Source: Oxytricha trifallax
Lineage: Eukaryota; Ciliophora; Spirotrichea; Sporadotrichida; Oxytrichidae
Assembly (NCBI GenBank): GCA_000711775.1
Contig: ARYC01001909.1
Coordinates: 1 to 64,000 of the forward strand
DNA: 64,000 bases
Reading direction: 5' to 3'
The translations under genes and the position numbers were made by a program. Below the pieces are notes generated by a model. The model saw only the letters and a program-made list of their open reading frames with translations, was not told where the DNA came from and did no database searches. Below, piece by piece: positions 12,401 through 23,835 of this stretch (position 1 is its first letter; every line of letters begins with the position of its first letter).

Positions 12401-13149
12401 TTCAATTCTATGGGCAAGCAATCTTCAGTAGAAACTTAAAATGTACAAGAGAGCAGCAATGTTTAAAAACTTCCTAATACGCCTTAATTAAAACAAGAAC
12501 AGGTCAGTAATCACAGGTACTCTATTAATAATCATATGAGTAGCGGGTTCTCTGCAAATTTACTGGCTTAAAATGCAAATAAAAATGACACTTAGAATCA
12601 TCGATATTCAAACGAGAGCTAGAAAATTGACAAAGGTTTAATAATGAGTGAGCGACGAATTACTTAGAGAAACAACTAGAAAATAATAGAAACAACAGGA
12701 AGTATTCATAGTAATTTCTATATAAAATTACTCTTAATAAATTTGAAAATTTATAATCATAAGCAATTTATCATAGCAATCTGTAGAGTGAAACTGAAAA
12801 CAAATTATCTCTTTTAACACCTTAAAATACATAAAACGCTTTTTAATCCTAATAAATTAAGCAACAACTTGTTTCTTAATAAATATCATAATACTAACAG
12901 CATAATCATGAAATATAAAGCTTGGAAAATAATCTTAATTTATAATCTAATCAGCAAAAAATAAGCTAGTCATAATAATAACAGAAAATGCTAAGTTAAT
13001 ATTACAATACTCAGTCATAGATATAGACTTAATAAGCTCACTAGAAGTATATACTCACCACTAAAATGGGGCAAGAGGGGTCTTCACTTATGAGTGCTTA
13101 TTCACTCCTATAATTTTTTTTTAATATACTTAATCTGTAAATATATTGA
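9430..13149 (+). CDS. Large Gln/Asn-rich protein with a DUSP domain, interrupted by IESs
   Basis: The start ATG is at 9430 and the last TGA at 13147-13149. The N-terminal third is disordered and Gln/Ser/Asn-rich. After a 489-bp IES comes a DUSP domain: SYFINAQWFISWYQYCSG, then DYFMI joined over a 41-bp IES to NEDTWIILIENYGADF. DUSP domains occur in ubiquitin-specific proteases and some other proteins and are protein-binding modules. No USP catalytic Cys or His box is visible, so this may be a DUSP-only scaffold. A 39-bp GT..AG intron lies at 11626-11664, and a 92-bp IES with a 13-bp pointer at 12026-12130. A likely intron near 12712-12760 restores a Gln-rich C-terminal tail. The exact structure of the last 500 bp is uncertain. 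Confidence 0.7.
10473..10971. other. 489-bp IES with a GC-rich core, pointer TTAAATTGAT
   Basis: The 10-bp pointer occurs at 10473-10482 and 10962-10971. Removing one copy plus the interior joins KINQID to YQKQEIARHKQNLQNQ in frame. The interior at about 10560-10950 is strikingly GC-richer than its surroundings and carries a direct repeat of GACGTGGCA (10594 and 10611 area). It may be a transposon remnant turned IES. Confidence 0.8.
11506..11549. other. 41-bp IES in the DUSP domain, pointer ATA
   Basis: Copies at 11506-11508 and 11547-11549. Deletion gives DYFMINEDTWIILIENYG, the typical end of a DUSP domain. No GT..AG pair gives the right frame. Confidence 0.8.
12026..12130. other. 92-bp IES with a 13-bp pointer
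   Basis: TTAAAATAATAAT occurs at 12026-12038 and 12118-12130. Deletion joins GVLSQNNN to HLNSAQRVNKLQQ in frame. Confidence 0.8.
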
Positions 13150-13516
13150 TTCACTTGGAATGACTTAATAAATCATGAATTCTAGAGATCAATAAAATAA
13201 TAAATGAAGTAACAACAAACACCTAGGATGAAGCAGGACTTTAAGTTAAACTGTAAACTTAAATGAAGTTATATAAAATTCTTATATATGTTTAAATCAA
13301 TCTTAATTTGAAAAAAAAATAGTATAATATTGAAATATAACATTTAATATAAGAATTAAAAACATGAGTTTAAAATAAATATATATCAAATAATTTAAAA
13401 TAATTTATATATTTTAGTGATTCAAAACCCGTTATTTATTAGCTATTATTGATTTTCTGAGACAATTTTAAAGCCTAATCCAAAAATTACAAGTGCATAA
13501 ACACTAACTGGTATTA

Positions 13517-14585
13517 TCATAAATATAATTATGGAATAATATTTAATATACAATTCTTGATTTATTAAAATGCCTTTATCAAGCAAGATAATTAAATAAA
13601 TTTAATTATCAGGCCCTTAACAGTTTAAAGTAATGCTTATGGTAAAGTTGAAGATACTTAACTTGAATTATTTATTCCATCTATATTTATAAATCTTTTA
13701 TTTTAATAGAAAGATTCCTAAATGCACAGGTTTATATAAGGGGATTTTGTTTGAAACTGCTATAATATAAAATTGTATCTATAAAACTTAATATTTTTAA
13801 ATTAAGAACATTTTAAATAGATAATATATATATATGAACTAAAATGCATATTATAATCAGATGACTAAGTTCGAAGTAATTCACTTGGCGGTATACTATC
13901 GATTAGATTATTAGCATGTCTTATTACCGAATCCATATTAAAGCATATATTTTTGGGTCCATTATTTTGAAATATGACATGCACTGAAGTTTATGGATCA
14001 TCTTCATCGAATTGATCTATTAGCATATCTTTAAATTAGAGAATTGTTGCCACTCCAAGATATATAGGGTATAGTGGATGTTGAGCTAAACAAGCATCAA
14101 ATGCACGCTGAATTTAAGGGAAGTTTTCTATATCGTGGCTGAACCATGTTAGCACCCAGCTTATTGCAAAAGTCTCATAATAAAGAAATCAGCATTCAAT
14201 TCTTTTTGAGAAATAATTTAATTTAAATCAGTAAATTTTTAAGGCAAAAGTAGGTATCCCAAATATTCCTTGTTCAATAATTTCAAAGACTTCCTCATCT
14301 GCAAGTCTAAGTAACTTTAACATCAAATTAAGCAGAGGAAATATTCCAGTTTCAAAACTCTGTAGCATGTAATCTCTTATAAGAAATCTGCTTGCTATAT
14401 CTGCACAGTAAAACCCTAAGTTTTATCCTAATGTCAGATAAAGAACAGAGACGAAGTCATGCAGACCTTGGTAGTAATAAAGTTCTGGATTTTTTATCAG
14501 GATAGCTTGAATTATTTAAGAAAGTTGCTCTCTGTTGTGTTTCCTATAAACAGATGTTTTATAATGATTTTGAAACATTAAAGAA
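13517..14585 (-). CDS. TBC1D20-like RabGAP, 3' MDS block (scrambled gene, part 2)
   Basis: Minus-strand coding for the catalytic TBC domain: YRKHNREQLSQIIQAILIKN, PELYYYQGLHDFVSVLYLTL, then GIPTFAISWVLTWFSHDI, ACLAQHPLYPIYLGVATIL and SIPPSELL. These are the motifs of the TBC1D20/Gyp8 subfamily (RabGAPs for Rab1/Ypt1), with YYQG carrying the glutamine finger. A 78-bp IES with pointer ACTTTTGC is removed to restore GIPTFAISWV. The 5' part of the gene is on the plus strand at 17596-18244 and joins here through a 6-bp pointer at 14580-14585. Downstream of SELLRTQSSD the frame remains open to a TGA at 13517 but looks non-coding after about 13850, so the true 3' end, including the membrane anchor common in this family, is unresolved. 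Confidence 0.85.
14166..14251. other. 78-bp IES in the TBC domain, pointer ACTTTTGC (minus strand)
   Basis: Pointer copies (GCAAAAGT on the plus strand) at 14166-14173 and 14244-14251. Removal gives GIPTFAISWVLTWFSHD. Confidence 0.9.
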
Positions 14586-14716
14586 CAAATAAGACAAAGT
14601 TGGAAATTGTATTTAAAATCAATTCTCGGTATATTTATTAATGCATATTATTGTAAAATCTAGTAAGGATTACCAGATTTCTTAAATATAATATTATACA
14701 TAAATTTAATTGAGAG

Positions 14717-17443
14717 ATGGAAGATTTAGGTAACAATTATTTAGGTGAATTCTATATCAAAATTCTAAATTGTAGATGCAAATTTGCTTTAAGAAGAGTT
14801 AAACTTCATGGAATAAAATCGAAGCCAAAATGTTAGTTTTAAGAACAAGTCAGGAAGAATTATAATGGATAACTCAAGGATTACTGAGTATAATAATTAA
14901 GCATTCTCTACTCAAATATCGCATTTGTCCGCATAAGATGAACTTTTTATTAAGAAATCAGTATATTTTTAATTAATTATACCCTTTGATTATTTTATTC
15001 TAAGATTTGTCTGATTAAACACACTCATTGCAATCAAAGAGTTAGGTATTATATGATGAGAGTGTCAACAGTTTAAGTTTAGCTGCTACTCCTTCTCTAA
15101 TGGTTAAAAATCCCCAAGCAAAGAAAAGCGTAAGTCTCAAGTTATTAAAAGTCTATACAAATTTACTTCTTTCTGATCAATAGTTTCTTATAATCTATTC
15201 ATATATAGTTAAGGATGAGTCGAGATAAAGTGAACTCCTCTTTCAGTAGTTCACAGTCGGCCGCAGATTAAAACGATGCAAAACTCATTTTTACTCACAT
15301 AAATAATTTTGACATTAATAAATTGAAAGCAACTTTATCAAATCTTGAATTAAGAAAGAGCTTAGAGATAGTCAATTTACAAGATGAGCAAGGCTACAAT
15401 GTTTTGCATTCAGCTGCATACTATAATACCTTTAGAATTGCTGAGTATCTTATAAGCTTTTTTAGAGAGAGATTAGTTAAATATTTGAAGTAAAAGCATC
15501 TCTAGAAATACAGCGGATTAAATTCATCTAATTAGTCAAGTTAAGCTTTAGACTCTGCTGCTGCTGAATCGATTAAACGAAGAGTGAGAGAGACGATAAG
15601 AGATTGGGTCAATTTCCCTTCCAGAGGCGATGAAGGATTTTACCCTCTACACTTTGCTTCATTTCATGGAAATGTGAAGCTAATCAAACTACTTGTAAAA
15701 TGTGGTGCTAACGTATTTGCCAGAAATAAGCAAGGTATCAACATGCTGCATGTAGCCGCATAGGGAGATTAAGCTTATTCTTTAACTTATTTCAAGAATA
15801 AGAATGTTTCTTTGATTGAAACTGACGGAGAGCATTCAACACCACTTCATTGGGCTTGCTTTGCTGGCTCTGACACAGCTATTTATTACCTCTTAGCATG
15901 GGGATTAGAAGTAAATGCTAGAGATAATCTTGGGAATACGCCTCTGAATTTAGCAATCAAATCTGCAGATAATTTTCCTAATACAAGAGCAATCAAGGAG
16001 CTTTTAATAAAAGGTGCAGAAAAGCAAGCCAAAGACAATATTGGAAGAATGCCAATTGAATTCACGAAAGAAATACAGAATGAGCAGTTATCTAAAGAAT
16101 TATACACCTTGCTTGTAAGAATAAAAAAAAATTAAATTATTGTTTTCAGATTAAACAAAAGTCTAATTGTGGCATGTGTCATGTGAAATAACCATTATAA
16201 AAGTTAGAGCGACATTACAAAACATTGATGATATATGTTGTTCTTATTATCTTAACTTTTATTGCCCTTATGCTGTGTGTATTTCCATGTAAGTTTATGA
16301 GTTTTTAAATAATCTTTTAGACCTTAATGGAAATGAAATCCCAACTACATGCATTGTATTATTTTGTATGGCTAACATATTTTTCTTGGTTACTTGGAGA
16401 ACTGACCCAGGGTATTTGCAAAAATCCTAAAAGGTTAGTTTCCTGAGATTAGTGGAGAAGTTCGATCCAAATATGCTGTGCCCAACATGCGAAGTTATCT
16501 GTACTTCAGAATCAAGACATTGTTATATCTGTAACAAATGTGTTGAAAGATTTGATCATCATTGTCAATGGTTGAATAATTGCGTAGGGGTTAAAAACCA
16601 TTCATATTTCTATATGTACATTTTTTGCTTAGAGATCTACCTGATTCTTATCATAGTTATTGGACTTTTATGTATGCTTTTTAATGTGAATATATTAAAA
16701 TATAGATGTGGATAACGATATCAGCCAAATTTACAAGCAAAGATTAGAATCAGAATAATTGCTTCCAATTATCTTTTAAAACTGGGATACAGCCTAACTT
16801 GTTTACTAGCTAGTGATAATAGGATGTGTCACTATGGCAACTTTTTTCTTGATTCCTTTGACTTTTCTATTCATTGTGCAAACTCAAAATTTTCTCTACA
16901 ATCAAACTACTAACAAGAGATTTAGTAAATACAAGCGCCCCTCTGCAAATGATTAAGCAATAGCTAGTGTTGCAGATTTAAGAGAATAATCAGATGATGA
17001 TGAAGATTTTAAGTTTCCAGACCTACAATCTATGCAGCAACAAAATTAAGAGAGAAGAAAGTCTTCAAAGAACAATGACCTAGAGACATTGCCTAAATCA
17101 GCGAGCGTAATATCTAAAATCTAACCTATAGATTCTCCTATATCTCTCTATGGTAGAAGGTAAACTCAAAGAGGTGGTCTCTCTGCATACTTTAGAAACT
17201 GTATGAATATGTGTTGTAGTAACCAGTACATGAATTAAAACGATATCTACATGCAATATCAAAATTAACTGAGACAAGGCCTTACTAACGATTTAATCGA
17301 CGATGATTAATTAAGTGGAACCTCTTCTAAGGGATCTATGATAACGAAAATACTGTTTGAATTCGAAGACAGCAGTCATGACGAACTTGATCATAGGAGC
17401 AAAGTAACTTAGCAAAGCAGATCTTTTGTAATTAATAAGTGAC
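14717..17443 (+). CDS. Ankyrin-repeat DHHC palmitoyltransferase
   Basis: S-acyltransferase of the ankyrin-DHHC class (HIP14/Akr1 type), an integral membrane enzyme of Golgi or endosomes. Start ATG 14717 (MEDLGNNYL), stop TGA 17441-17443. Order: polar N-terminus; ankyrin repeats around 15390-16090 ([55 protein letters not shown]); membrane segments ([19 protein letters not shown]); the cysteine-rich core [20 protein letters not shown] with [12 protein letters not shown] (catalytic DHHC Cys); two more membrane segments; a TTNKRF motif like the family TTxE; and a long Ser/Gln-rich cytosolic tail. Introns are at about 14751-14781, 16116-16150 and 16290-16321. IESs carry pointers AG (14960/15003), AGTC and ATGTG. 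The gene lies entirely between the two halves of the TBC gene. Confidence 0.9.
15133..15221. other. 85-bp IES, pointer AGTC
   Basis: Copies at 15133-15136 and 15218-15221. Removal gives [18 protein letters not shown] in frame. An intron starting at GTAAGT (15130) would not keep frame with the downstream coding. Confidence 0.65.
16684..16710. other. 22-bp IES in the DHHC gene, pointer ATGTG
   Basis: Copies at 16684-16688 and 16706-16710. Deleting 22 bp corrects the frame to [17 protein letters not shown]. The internal GT..AG would remove 20 bp and leave the wrong frame. Confidence 0.8.
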
Positions 17444-17595
17444 TTTATAAATGAACAATCATATGATAGTATTTACTTTATTAATTCAGATATATAACTT
17501 ACAGTATTAATAAATTTAGTTAATATTTAATGAACTAATTTAATTAAAAGTAATATATAAAATTATTAATGGTATAAACGAAATTTGAAGACAAA

Positions 17596-18244
17596 ATGAA
17601 AAAGATAAATCAAAAACAAAATTTCACATCTTTGAATTCAACTGCTTCATCAATTGATCCATTCGAATAAATGGATTAACAAGATATTAAGAATAAGCTC
17701 ACTCATATTGATTTCTTTATTTAAATAATTTATACGAAATTATTAATAATAAATTGACTACGTTCTTAAATAAGAGAAGGTATGTAAAAGTAAAGCATTA
17801 TATTGAATTGTTCATTAAGATTTGTCCAAAGCATTAAAATAATCACTCTAAAAACCCATTTAATTCTATCTTAAAGCTTATTTTAAAATAAATCTCAAGC
17901 TATTTATCTAAGTCTTATTTTATCATATAGATAGACATGGATTAGTTACGCAAACTATGTATATCAAAGCACGGGCTGGTCAATGACGAAATAAGAAGAA
18001 TTGTGTGGCCCATACTCTTAAATACTGAAAATTTGGCGGAATTTAAATATGAATGTTGCAATAATTAAAGTATGAATAGCACAGAGGACAAAAAAGACTA
18101 TCTGAGTTTAAAAGATTAGACTGAGTGGAAAACTTGGATAAGTAAGGATCTAAAAAAATCACAATAATTTGTAATAGAAAATGAAAAATAACACAGAGAC
18201 TATGATCAGATTGACAAAGATATAAGGAGATCATTGAATTCTTT
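17596..18244 (+). CDS. TBC1D20-like RabGAP, 5' MDS block (scrambled gene, part 1)
   Basis: Start ATG at 17596 (MKKINQKQNFTSLNSTASS). After a 230-bp IES the frame continues DQLRKLCISKHGLVNDEIRR, IVWPILLNTENLAEF and HRDYDQIDKDIRRSLNS, which is the N-terminal TBC region of TBC1D20-type proteins (start of the fold, 'RRxVWPxLL' and 'xDVxRSL'). The protein then breaks off. The next residues (LMFQNHYKTSVYRKHNREQ) are encoded 3.6 kb upstream on the opposite strand. The 6-bp sequence TTCTTT at 18239-18244 also occurs in gene orientation at 14585-14580, and joining there gives RRSLNSLMFQNHYKTS in frame. Confidence 0.85.
17710..17943. other. 230-bp IES, pointer GATT
   Basis: Copies at 17710-17713 and 17940-17943. 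Removal joins KNKLTHID to QLRKLCISKHGLV in frame. The interior is AT-rich. Confidence 0.75.
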
Positions 18245-18492
18245 TAACGTTTGTAAAAGCTATTCTAAAACCACAAAGTAAGATAGATTATGCAATAGAT
18301 AATGTTAAAAACCGATTTAGTTTAAATACAATTTAATCATCATTATTGTACCTATTGATGTTAAAATAGTGGTAGAAAAACATAAAAATCAAAGTTACCA
18401 ATTAAATTTCCAGATTTTATATTTTGGGAATAGATTTTGACTACTAACACTCCAGGGTCTTAGATAGATCATTAAATATTAAATAAATTTAA

Positions 18493-21079
18493 ATGAGCTA
18501 TATCAACTCAAAATTCAACGAAGTTTTTGACTTTTCGGCCCTTACTCTGCAACTTCCCATGTTCAACTCTCATGTCTACACAAGAAAATTACTGATTGAG
18601 TCAGAGGAACAAGTCCTAGCTTTTAGTCAATTCATTAAAGCTCAGCTTGACTAAGTAGAAGAAATGGATGTGTAAATTTATAAAAATCAAAAAATTTTCA
18701 TTTATACTAGCTAAATATATATCCCTTATAAGAAAAGAAAGCTCTAAATTGTCAAGAAACGGATTTGGAGGAAAGAGGTGCCGACGTCGAGCTAGTTATT
18801 GGCGTGGATTGCGAAGGAATGTCTAGACAAAAGAATTTGGCGCTAATCTAGGTAATAATCATTATAAAATTCTCTGCTTTCACCAACTGCAAAATTTAAC
18901 TAACATTGTCTTATAGGTTGGAGTGGCAAATAAGTGCTTTTTGTTTGATATGACAAAGCTTACTGTTTTCCCTAAAGTGCTAAAATAAATTCTCGAAGAT
19001 GCAAACATCGTCAAAGTTTTCCATGACTTTTGCGAAGATACCAGCGCCCTCGTCCGCCAATTTCAAGTACACTGTGACAGAGTGTTCGACACCTAAATTG
19101 CACATAGGCTACTTAGAAAATACTCTGATGATCCTAAGGATTAAAACCTAGGACTCAACATGCTATTGAAACATTACCTCAATGTTGAGAACAATTAGAA
19201 AGAGTCAATGGTGAACTAGATGAAATCTGACCCTGAGCTTTGGTGGAAGGTAAGACTTCGGCAAATTTTAACATTCAAATATAGAGACCTCTAAGCTACG
19301 AAATGCAAGAATATGCTTCTCAAGATGTGCTATACCTCCCCAGAGTATATGAAGCTATGAAAAGCATTATTATTTAAGAAGAAAAAAAGAGAGTTGCTTA
19401 ATTAAGAAATAACAATTAGGCTAGCATTTTAAATTCAAACAATAAAGTTGACGTAACATTAAAAAGTGAAGAAATCTTAACTTATTCGGAAAATTAATCA
19501 TCTGATTAAGATAACATGTCTGTCTCAACTCACTACAGCTCTTCTTCATTAAACAGCAGTTAGGCTGAGAGAGATAATAGAACTTGGGTTAAGTTTAGCG
19601 AGGAAATTTTCGAGAAAACTTAGCTATGTCAAAGATATGCATATCTTAACCGTAATTTCCCCTCTCAATTTATATTATAATAAGGCGCTTAAATTAAGGC
19701 ATTTGTAAAGTAAGTTAATTTCGCAATTTATCAATTAATGTAAGGGGAAAATATTTAATGGAGTCTATGGTAAGAAAAATTAAAAGCTAATAATAAGCAA
19801 ATTCCATTTCAAATTTATAATTAGACAACAAAGAAAATTTAAAATGTTAATCCTTAGATTATATTTTACCTTGTACAAAATTCTAAATTTTTTAGTTAAT
19901 CTTATTTTATCTATAAACATAAATTATTTCTATGGGGGAGAAAAATGAATTGTTTTTAATCTCATCTAATATTTTTTTAAAGAAAGATTAATATAAAATC
20001 TTTTTATAGAAAAAATCATTCACTTAGTGCCATAATTAAATCTAACTTTTTATTTTAGAAATTTCCAACCTTTTGGAGTCTTTTGTAGTTTAAACCTTGG
20101 AGTCTCTGGTCTTATTAAGGACCCTGAAGCCATAGATTTCATGACGTAAAAATTCTAAGTTGGTGACATCATCGATGTGGTGATCGAAGAGGAATTCGAT
20201 TCACATTTCGACTTTGAGAACGCCCGACCACTCGTACTTTTAGACCTTCCTCAATAAAAGCCGGTCTAATTCTAAAGCCATTTCTTAAGTTGTTTGGCAG
20301 CAAACACTGAATACATTGCTAAGGACATGCAGTTTAACAATGACCCCTTTAGATTTTCCTTCAACACAGAAAACAGATTTTAACTACAGCACAAACAATC
20401 TTGTGAAGGTTTCTTCTTCGGTATGGATAACTCTACTAGCTCAAACTTATTGACAACTCACAAAGTTGAAGTTCAACTTCCCCCTTCTTAATTCGCATAG
20501 TTTAAACCTCACCAAAGCCAAGTTCCTAATTAATCTTATCCTTAATATCGCCAAAGAAAGACTGGAAATTTCAATCAATAGCACCTAAGTCAACCACAGA
20601 ATAGCGATCAAAGCTATGCCCTCTTCAATAAGCAAGATAAGAAATCATACTATGAGAAAAAAAACAGAGTCGTAAAGAAATACTAAAAATAGGAAGAAAC
20701 ATCTCCATAGACTTATTAGAGTGAGAGTAGCAACTAGTCACAACCAGAGTACGAAGACAAATCGTATTAAGGTTGCAACAAAATAGGCTCACTTATTATT
20801 TTAAATACTTTGTTTTTATACACCACCTCTAAAAGCTCAGGTGCCACTCTACTCAGTAAGCATACTTCAGATGTTCTAATCATTTTATAGGATCATTCAA
20901 AACTTGATAATAAAATATGGTTTAGTTATTCAGTCATTTTACATAAATAATTTCAAATATATTTCCTTTTATTAAATGACTTATTAATATACTAAAGATT
21001 TTAAGTTTTGATTCTTGGAGAAAGAAAACTGGCTCCTGGTGAGCACTAAGTTTCTTCCTTGAATGAAAGGAATCCGTGA
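18493..21079 (+). CDS. EXD1-like DEDD 3'-5' exonuclease with C-terminal S1-like domain
   Basis: Start ATG 18493 (MSYINSKFNEVFDFSALTLQ). The exonuclease fold begins ELVIGVDCEGMSRQKNLALI (first catalytic D and E) and continues KVFHDFCEDTSALVRQF, DRVFDTQIAHRLLRKY, LGLNMLLKHYLNVE, MKSDPELWWKRPLSYEMQEY and ASQDVLYLPRVYEAM, matching the EXD1/egalitarian subgroup of RNase D-like enzymes. After a Ser/Gln-rich linker a second domain reads PFGVFCSLNLGVSGLIKDPE and resembles an S1-type RNA-binding domain. A Gln/Ser-rich tail follows. Likely roles are RNA 3' trimming or small-RNA metabolism (inference). IES GGAT interrupts the 5' part. GT..AG introns are at about 18852-18916 and 19250-19284. The 340-bp gap at 19712-20056 is an intron or IES. 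The open frame runs to TGA 21077-21079, but the stretch at 20780-21000 may be eliminated DNA. Confidence 0.8.
18666..18764. other. 95-bp IES in the exonuclease gene, pointer GGAT
   Basis: Copies at 18666-18669 and 18761-18764. Removal gives DQVEEMDLEERGADVELVIG in frame. Confidence 0.85.
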
Positions 21080-21817
21080 TTAATTCCACTATTTTCTAGT
21101 TATTTGAAGTATAATTTAAGGGATTATGCTAATCCTCATCCCCACCCAATTCGTAATATCATGACAGTTAACATTGTCATACTTATTAATTTTTTATGGG
21201 TAGTTTCAAAATTATTATAACTAAATTATCAATAAATGATACTAAATCGATTAAAAAATAAAGACCTCACTCAATTCAGTCTTTTCAAATAGGCTAATTT
21301 TTTTAATCGCTGATCTTCAACATATTAGGAGTATTTTTGGCTTTTAAAAGATACTTTATAATGAGAAGAGCTATTATTATTTTTTTATAAAATATATTTC
21401 TTTTCATTTTTCCCAATTGAGAATTTGCACCTAAATGCTGAATTATCCTTGACAATTAAGGCAAATCCTCTGAAGTAGCATAATTATGGACCCTTTTTAG
21501 AAATTTTGTACCTAAATATTTGTTTATATATAGATTACTATATTCACATTAAAATTCTCCCTATTAAGAATTCCACCTAGATACCCATCAATAAATAGAT
21601 CTTTTTTCATTTTAGTACTTTGTCATAAGCCTAATATTGCTAAGTTCTTAATTAAAATAATATAATATATTACAAAATTTTCCCAATCGCCGCCAGAGTA
21701 ACCTGCACGTTGAGTTATGTGCATCTTTTCTTTCACTCTTTAAATCATAAAGATTGATTGGGAAGTTGTGCGCTTAGTTGGAAATTCAGATGAGACTACA
21801 CTCATTGTTAAATAAAA
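21080..21817. other. Intergenic AT-rich DNA
   Basis: No convincing gene. Short frames near 21090-21180 have no recognisable homology. Confidence 0.5.
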
Positions 21818-22430
21818 ATGGCTATGAGGTAGTATCCCCCACCTAATCTATACTTTTTTGTAGTCTGATAGAATTTTTGACGCTGAGTAATAGTAGCAGA
21901 TAAACATGGGATGTGCGAGCAATAGTTTTCGAGCTATGTCCTAACCAGAGTCACTTTTTTATATATAAAAATTATTATAAATTTGACAAAAATTTTCAAA
22001 TTTTTCACCAAATTTTATTTCTCTAAAATTAATGATTTTAGCAGTTCTTAACTATATTAACAAATTATATCTAATTTATTATAATTTCATAAAGTTAATA
22101 AATAATCATTTTAACTTTCATTCCAAATTTTCATAAAGACTACAAAAGTTTTCACTTTATAAAATTATAATAAATTAGATATAATTTGTTAATATAGTTA
22201 AGAACTGCTAAAATCATTAATTTTAGAGAAATAAAATTTGGTGAAAAATTTGAAAATTTTTGTCAAATTTATAATAATTTTTATATATAAAAAAGTGACT
22301 CTGGTTAGGACATAGCTCGAAAACTATTGCTCGCACATCCCATGTTTATCTGCTACTATTACTCAGCGTCAAAAATTCTATCAGACTACAAAAAGTATAG
22401 ATTAGGGGGGGGATACTACCTCATAGCCAT
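21818..22430. repeat. 613-bp near-perfect palindrome (foldback element, family A)
   Basis: Left arm 21818-22096 and right arm 22153-22430 are reverse complements over about 278 bp with only a few mismatches. The loop is about 56 bp. The arms begin with ATGGCTATGAGGTAGTATCC and include GTCCTAACCAGAGTCAC. No open reading frame is evident. The structure could form a very long hairpin, as DNA or RNA. It lies between the exonuclease gene and a minus-strand CIMIP2-like gene, outside coding DNA. Confidence 0.95.
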
Positions 22431-22788
22431 AAAAATATATAATTGATTAAGAAAAAGTAAATTATTATGTTTTAATAAATTTAAATTGTAAAGGCATCCA
22501 TGTAAAGATAAAATGTACATTTAAAACCATTGTAAAATACTCCTTGTTTGAAATTGTATTGTTAATATTATGTATTATACTACTATGTATGTATATTTAC
22601 TTTTAATTTAATTCATAATTTAAAACTTTAACTTTACAAGAGTGTTGTGCTCGCGTTTTTATTTTTGCTTTTATTATCAACTTAAATAAATATAGGTTTT
22701 ACTCTATAATTTCTAAACATTCACGCATAATAAAGAAGCTAATTCATTCACTAAATCCATTCATATTGCTTTATAATTCATCTCTCAC
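22431..22788. other. AT-rich intergenic DNA
   Basis: No gene seen. It separates the palindrome from the 3' end of the downstream minus-strand gene. Confidence 0.5.
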
Positions 22789-23347
22789 CTCCCCTTGAGT
22801 TTAATGATCTTTCAAGTCTCTTGCTCTGAATTGTGATGTCTCTGAAAGATTTCCCAAAGAAGTTTTGTGATCTGTCCCCTCTTCTGTGTCCTCCGTAACC
22901 ACAGATAGGTATCACTAATCTTTAATCTTTTTTGTCATTTGCGAAGATCTTTTTGAAACCATCTGACATTCGGAAGAATGCGTCATTATTTGCTACGTTC
23001 ATCTCCAATAACTTTGGCTTGAAAATTAAATATTTTAGTAAACTTGATACAATCGATTAGTCTATTAAAATAAATAGCTTGAAATCATTGATTGTGTTCA
23101 AGTTTCCAGTTACAAGTCCTTATAGCTGATCATTATTCATAGACCCTCTGAAACTAGGATTAGCAGTTGAGGATCTGAAGGTTTTTGCTTATTTATTTTC
23201 AGTCCTGATAGTGTTCAAGGTTTGGGCAAAGTTTGAATCACGGAAACCATTTGATTTTGTCAAGATTGATTATCTATTTTGAAAATAAATTTTAGATTTT
23301 CAATTATGGTGAGATATTTACTTACTTATGGTGACTGAATTCATCAT
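22789..23347 (-). CDS. CIMIP2/FAM166-like ciliary protein (copy 1)
   Basis: Minus-strand gene with start at 23347 (MMNSVTISK), a GT..AG intron, then QSILTKSNGFRDSNFAQTL. A 60-bp IES with pointer TTTCAAGC is removed to give NTINDFKPKLLEMNVANND. The C-terminal part, VIPICGYGGHRRGDRSQNFF followed by GKSFRDITIQSKRLE, resembles the GYxGHxPxxxxxNxFGKSF motif of the CIMIP2 (FAM166) family of microtubule inner proteins in axonemal doublets. It ends SRGGER and TGA at about 22789. A second gene of the same family lies at 23836-24404 on the same strand. A foldback element begins 23 bp upstream of the start codon. The family assignment is by motif only. Confidence 0.65.
23017..23084. other. 60-bp IES, pointer TTTCAAGC (minus strand)
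   Basis: Plus-strand copies GCTTGAAA at 23017-23024 and 23077-23084. Deletion restores INDFKPKLLEMNVANNDAFF. Confidence 0.9.
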
Positions 23348-23370
23348 TTACAAATTTAGTGTAGTCTTGG

Positions 23371-23789
23371 TATTGTAGAAATACATTTGAATTTGGAAAA
23401 TTAATTATAATTAAATTAAATATAAATCAAAATCGTGGCAGTTATAGTTGTCCAATTTAAACGATCTTGGGTTTATTGGATAGAGAATTCAAAATTAGCT
23501 GGACTTTATTATTGGCGGCACTATTTTATCGCATCCCTGGAGCGAGATAACTTCACTTTAATGTGGGAGTATAATTTAATGAATTAAGATGCTTTTAATT
23601 AAAGTCGAGTTATCTCGCTCCAGGGATGTGATTAAATAGTGCCGCCAATAATAAAGTCCAGCTAATTTTGAATTCTCTATCGAATGAGCCCAAGATCGTT
23701 TAAATTGGCCAACTTTAACTGCCACGATTTTGATTTATATTTAATTTAATTATAATTAATTTTCCAAATTCAAATGTATTTCTACAATA
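23371..23789. repeat. 419-bp palindromic foldback element, family B copy 1
   Basis: Arms of about 190 bp (23371-23562 and 23598-23789) are near-perfect reverse complements. The termini are TATTGTAGAAATACA. Blocks shared with copy 2 at 63236-63658 are AAAATCGTGGCAGTTA, GAATTCAAAATTAGCTGGAC, TATTGGCGG and CATCCCTGGAGCGAG. Between the first two blocks, copy 1 has its own sequence (CCAATTTAAACGATCTTGGG), present on both arms but absent from copy 2. No coding capacity is seen. It resembles a MITE. Confidence 0.95.
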
Positions 23790-23835
23790 TTATTGATATA
23801 TTAATCGTTATGAATTTAATTCAAAAAAATTAAAC

